IMG/VR virus record: IMGVR_UViG_3300030107_005124
Span: 1-35,575 of that record
Length of the DNA stretch: 35,575 nt
Reading direction: 5' to 3' (one strand)
Source: a virus
Part shown: in pieces, positions 33,129 through 35,575 of the stretch
How the letters are laid out: every line of letters starts with the position of its first letter
Position numbering within the stretch: the stretch's first letter is position 1
Notes under the pieces: generated by a model
Seen by the model: the letters and a program-made list of their open reading frames with translations, nothing else
The model's database searches: none
Told to the model about the DNA's origin: nothing
Program-made: the position numbers and the translations under genes

Positions 33129-33897
33129 GAATGTATCTCATTATGTATTTGATGATGTAAAAGAGTTTAGAGAATATTATCATTCAAAAATGATGAATAG
33201 TCCAGAAATAAAAGAAAACTGGAGATTTGCTAAAGAAAACGATTGGGTATTAAGTGATGATGGTAGAATTGTTCAGTTGCTAAAAGTAGCAAATAAGGTT
33301 AATCATCCTGGCGATAGAAAAAATTATAAATTTGCTAGGGGGTGGGTAAGGACAATAGTAGGTACATTTCTGAATCGTGATAATACATTCATGGATACAG
33401 ACTTCAGCTCTCATGCTAATAGATACACTTTTTCCAAGACCATAAAAAACCCATCTTCTAGAGTACGGAAACGTACTAAGCCTACAAACAAGGAAAAAGA
33501 GTTTGCAACAAATGTTGTTGTTGGTATGGGAGCTGTTAAAGCTTATATGACAGCGTTTAATGAAGAAAACCAAAATAATGCAAAAAAGAAAGCAGCGGTG
33601 CTTTTAAAACAGGAGAGGATAATGAAAGAAATAGATAGAACTGCTTTAGAAGTAGCTAAACAACTTGGTATTGACCATGAATATATACTACAAAAGTTAA
33701 AAGATTTAGTAGATTATAGTGAAGACGATAATATACAATTACAATCTGTAAAAGAACTTGGAAAGGCTATTGGAACAATGGGCAATACAATTAAACAAAA
33801 AGAAATAGGAGTTGTAGGAATGTTTCAAGGATTTAGTCCAAAAGAATTAAAAGGTGCAGATAGAAATGAAATAACAGCAAGTAGTGAAGAAGAATGA
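33109..33897 (+). CDS. terS: terminase small subunit
   Basis: TTG 33109 is preceded by AAGGAG with seven-base spacing, so it is the probable start (262 residues). The middle NKEKEFATNVVVGMGAVKAYMTAFNEENQNNAKKKAAVLLKQERIMKEI is the helix-turn-helix found in Terminase_2-type small subunits (mTAAxAYxxAF...a..ll..p.I...I). The subsequent coiled-coil region fits ring assembly. It should recognise the pac site and stimulate the large subunit encoded two genes on. The first 120 residues are an unusual extension with no family match. Confidence 0.75.
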   Translation: MEKRKIRNVSHYVFDDVKEFREYYHSKMMNSPEIKENWRFAKENDWVLSDDGRIVQLLKVANKVNHPGDRKNYKFARGWVRTIVGTFLNRDNTFMDTDFSSHANRYTFSKTIKNPSSRVRKRTKPTNKEKEFATNVVVGMGAVKAYMTAFNEENQNNAKKKAAVLLKQERIMKEIDRTALEVAKQLGIDHEYILQKLKDLVDYSEDDNIQLQSVKELGKAIGTMGNTIKQKEIGVVGMFQGFSPKELKGADRNEITASSEEE

Positions 33898-34940
33898 TAA
33901 GAAAAGATGCGGAAGGCAACATTATAGGTTGCAAACATTGTGGTTCTAGACAACTTAGAAAAGATGGATGGCAATATTGGAAGACATTAAAAAGACAAAG
34001 ATGGAAATGCACATCTTGTTTTAAAAAGTTCATAACACCTAAAATAATAGAAAAACCACAATTTGAAAAAGAATTAGAAGAAGTAGACTTTATACCTATA
34101 GATGAGATAATAGAACATAGAAAAAAACAATACAATCAAAAATTAAAAGCAAAAAAATCTAAAAGATTAATAAATATAAAAATTAATAAAAAAGGCCCAA
34201 TAGGAATACTTCACTTTGGTGACCCTCATGTAGATGATGATGGTACAGATTTAGCAGAAATATATATGTTATGTAATTTAGTAAATAATACAGATGGGTT
34301 ATTTGGAGGCAATTTAGGAGACATACAAAATAACTGGATAGGTAGATTACAAGCATTATATGGACAGCAATCTACATCAGCTAAAGAATCATGGAGATTA
34401 ACAGAGCATTTTGTCAATCAAGTAGAATGGTTATACTTAGTAGCTGGTAATCACGATGTATGGAGTGGTGATGGTGACCCATTAGAATTTATTATGAGAG
34501 AACATAGTGGTATTTATGAACAATGGGGAGCAAGATTAAATCTTATATTTCCTAATGGTAAAGAAGTTAGGGTTAATGCAAGACATATGTTTAAAGGAAA
34601 TAGTATGTGGAATACAGCTCATGGAGTAGCAAAAGCAGCTCAGATGGGATGGAAAGACCATATTCTTACTTGTGGACATACTCATGTTTCAGGGTATCAA
34701 GTATTAAAAGATTCAGCAAGTGGACTTATTAGTCACGCAATTCAAGTAGCATCATTTAAAATAATGGATAGTTATGCAGATAAATTAGGATTAGATGATA
34801 AAAATATATTTAATGCCCCAGTCACAATTATAGACCCTAAATATGATGATGATGATAACAGATTAATAACTACTATATTTAATCCCTATGAGGGAGCTGA
34901 ATATTTAAAATACAAAAGAGAACAATGGAAAAAGAAATAA
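33894..34940 (+). CDS. zinc-ribbon/calcineurin-like metallophosphoesterase fusion
   Basis: This 348-residue protein starts by ATGA overlap. The N-terminus holds CKHC (13, 16) and CTSC (39, 42) around RKDGWQYWKTLKRQRWKC, a ribbon like those of IS1-type transposases. The phosphoesterase domain has GDPHVDDDG (Asp110, His112), GGNLGDIQNN (Asp143), AGNHD (Asn186, His187) and CGHTH (His262, His264), the set that binds two metals. It may act as a DNA or nucleotide phosphodiesterase. Its place between the terminase subunits suggests end processing or packaging, which is inferred. Confidence 0.8.
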   Translation: MIRKDAEGNIIGCKHCGSRQLRKDGWQYWKTLKRQRWKCTSCFKKFITPKIIEKPQFEKELEEVDFIPIDEIIEHRKKQYNQKLKAKKSKRLINIKINKKGPIGILHFGDPHVDDDGTDLAEIYMLCNLVNNTDGLFGGNLGDIQNNWIGRLQALYGQQSTSAKESWRLTEHFVNQVEWLYLVAGNHDVWSGDGDPLEFIMREHSGIYEQWGARLNLIFPNGKEVRVNARHMFKGNSMWNTAHGVAKAAQMGWKDHILTCGHTHVSGYQVLKDSASGLISHAIQVASFKIMDSYADKLGLDDKNIFNAPVTIIDPKYDDDDNRLITTIFNPYEGAEYLKYKREQWKKK

Positions 34941-35116
34941 TATTAGTACCAATGCTTTCATATTGGCATTTAGCAAATAAAGGCCCGAATCAATATTCTC
35001 ATCATAAAAAAGGGAATTGTTCTATTTCTTTCAATAATTTAACTTTTAATGTAAATGGCAAATATAAATACACAGAATGTTTCAGAAGCAGAAGAAGCTC
35101 TACAATTAGCTCATAG
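34925..35116 (+). CDS. doubtful 63-residue open frame between phosphoesterase and terminase
   Basis: ATG 34925 lies within the end of the phosphoesterase gene, and the frame overlaps the large-terminase start by 62 bases. It would fill the otherwise empty 114-base gap (34941-35054). There is no ribosome site, and the product has no recognisable motif apart from NKGPNQYSHHKKGNC. The second half lies over the terminase gene in another frame. I consider it uncertain. Confidence 0.25.
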   Translation: MEKEIILVPMLSYWHLANKGPNQYSHHKKGNCSISFNNLTFNVNGKYKYTECFRSRRSSTISS

Positions 35117-35575
35117 TGATTTAATTGCTTTTGGAAAATTATTTCTACCTGATGACTTTATGCGTAGTGAAACACCTTTTTTTCATTACGAAATGGCAGA
35201 TTCAATTGATAATAAGGAATGCAAACAGCTTGCTATTATCATACCTCGTGGTCATGGAAAGACAGTTTTAACTAAAGCATCTATACTAAAAGATTTCGTA
35301 TTTTGTAAGGATGAAGAAAATTTTTTATTCTACGCTTGGGTATCAGCTACGCAAAAGCTGTCTGTGGGCAATATGGATTATATCAAGCATCATCTTGAAT
35401 TTAATGATAGGATTAAATACTATTTTGGTAATCTTAAAGGAAAAAAGTGGACAGAAGAAGACATAGAGTTAACCAATGGCTGTAAACTCATTTCCAAGAG
35501 TAATGTCTCTGGGATACGGGGTGGAGCAAAACTCCATAAACGATATGACCTCATTATCCTTGACGACTTCGAACA
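35055..35575 (+). CDS. terL: terminase large subunit, N-terminal part
   Basis: The frame begins at ATG 35055, immediately after an in-frame TAA, so no earlier start is possible, and runs off the window. The 173 visible residues have the packaging ATPase motifs: Walker A IIPRGHGKT (Lys69, Thr70), the coupling region FLFYAWVSATQ, and Walker B LIILDDFE at 166-173. The nuclease domain lies beyond the window. No ribosome site is seen, suggesting coupling or an A/T-rich initiation region. It drives DNA into procapsids with the small subunit. Confidence 0.88.
   Translation, partial: MANINTQNVSEAEEALQLAHSDLIAFGKLFLPDDFMRSETPFFHYEMADSIDNKECKQLAIIIPRGHGKTVLTKASILKDFVFCKDEENFLFYAWVSATQKLSVGNMDYIKHHLEFNDRIKYYFGNLKGKKWTEEDIELTNGCKLISKSNVSGIRGGAKLHKRYDLIILDDFE

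Overview
The window is part of an AT-rich (by eye roughly 30% GC), tightly packed tailed-phage genome. Many gene junctions overlap as TAATG or ATGA. No host gene, integrase, repressor, transposase, tRNA or CRISPR array is visible, so the phage is probably strictly lytic. Giant cargo-type virion proteins and the lack of a tape-measure protein or sheath point to a podovirus-like particle. Portal, capsid, endolysin and the rest of the large terminase are missing, so this is not the whole genome. The host cannot be named; AGGAG-type ribosome sites and GTG/TTG starts indicate a bacterium.

Layout. (1) Positions 1-20896, + strand: a lysis-like cluster of small membrane proteins, an AT-hook-like peptide, a large tail protein, a C1q-like tail protein, two glycine- or acid-rich internal-virion candidates, an unknown protein, and two giant proteins of 2814 and about 1255 residues. 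(2) A hairpin at 20909-20944 terminates the opposing operon. (3) Positions 20970-32694, - strand: the replication/recombination and early-type module. It holds a RuvC-like resolvase, DnaB-like helicase, D12/Dam-family adenine methyltransferase, DUF932-like protein, a winged-helix protein, an SSB-like protein with an acidic DDVPF tail, a Rad52-like annealing protein, a Cas4/RecB-like nuclease, and many small genes. Two non-coding stretches in this module are rich in inverted repeats. (4) Positions 32913-35575, + strand: a small gene, the terminase small subunit, a zinc-ribbon/metallophosphoesterase fusion, and the 5' end of the terminase large subunit.

The most interesting feature is the 2814-residue virion protein. 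Residues about 1865-2425 carry, in order, the landmarks expected of a two-barrel (double-psi beta-barrel) RNA polymerase: an SDG box, a lysine-rich segment, an RFPV strand, a DTDGD catalytic signature with hydrophobic flanks, and a downstream VDxxK segment. This suggests an RNA polymerase carried in the virion and injected with the DNA, comparable in concept to the virion polymerase of crAss-like phages. The same chain also has a glycine-rich membrane-active-looking segment, a GNAT-like segment and another conserved-looking domain.

A second genome-wide signal is complete avoidance of GATC, for which I found no site on reading all 35.5 kb, and of GGWCC. Asp codons before C are written GAC, and Gly-Pro pairs use GGG or GGC. 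This happens although the phage carries a Dam-family methyltransferase.

A plausible but inferred programme is as follows. The giant proteins enter with the DNA and the virion polymerase transcribes the leftward module from the structured region around 30.8-32.9 kb. DnaB, SSB, Rad52-like protein, nuclease and RuvC then replicate and recombine DNA alongside the host polymerase. Late rightward genes build and package the particles.
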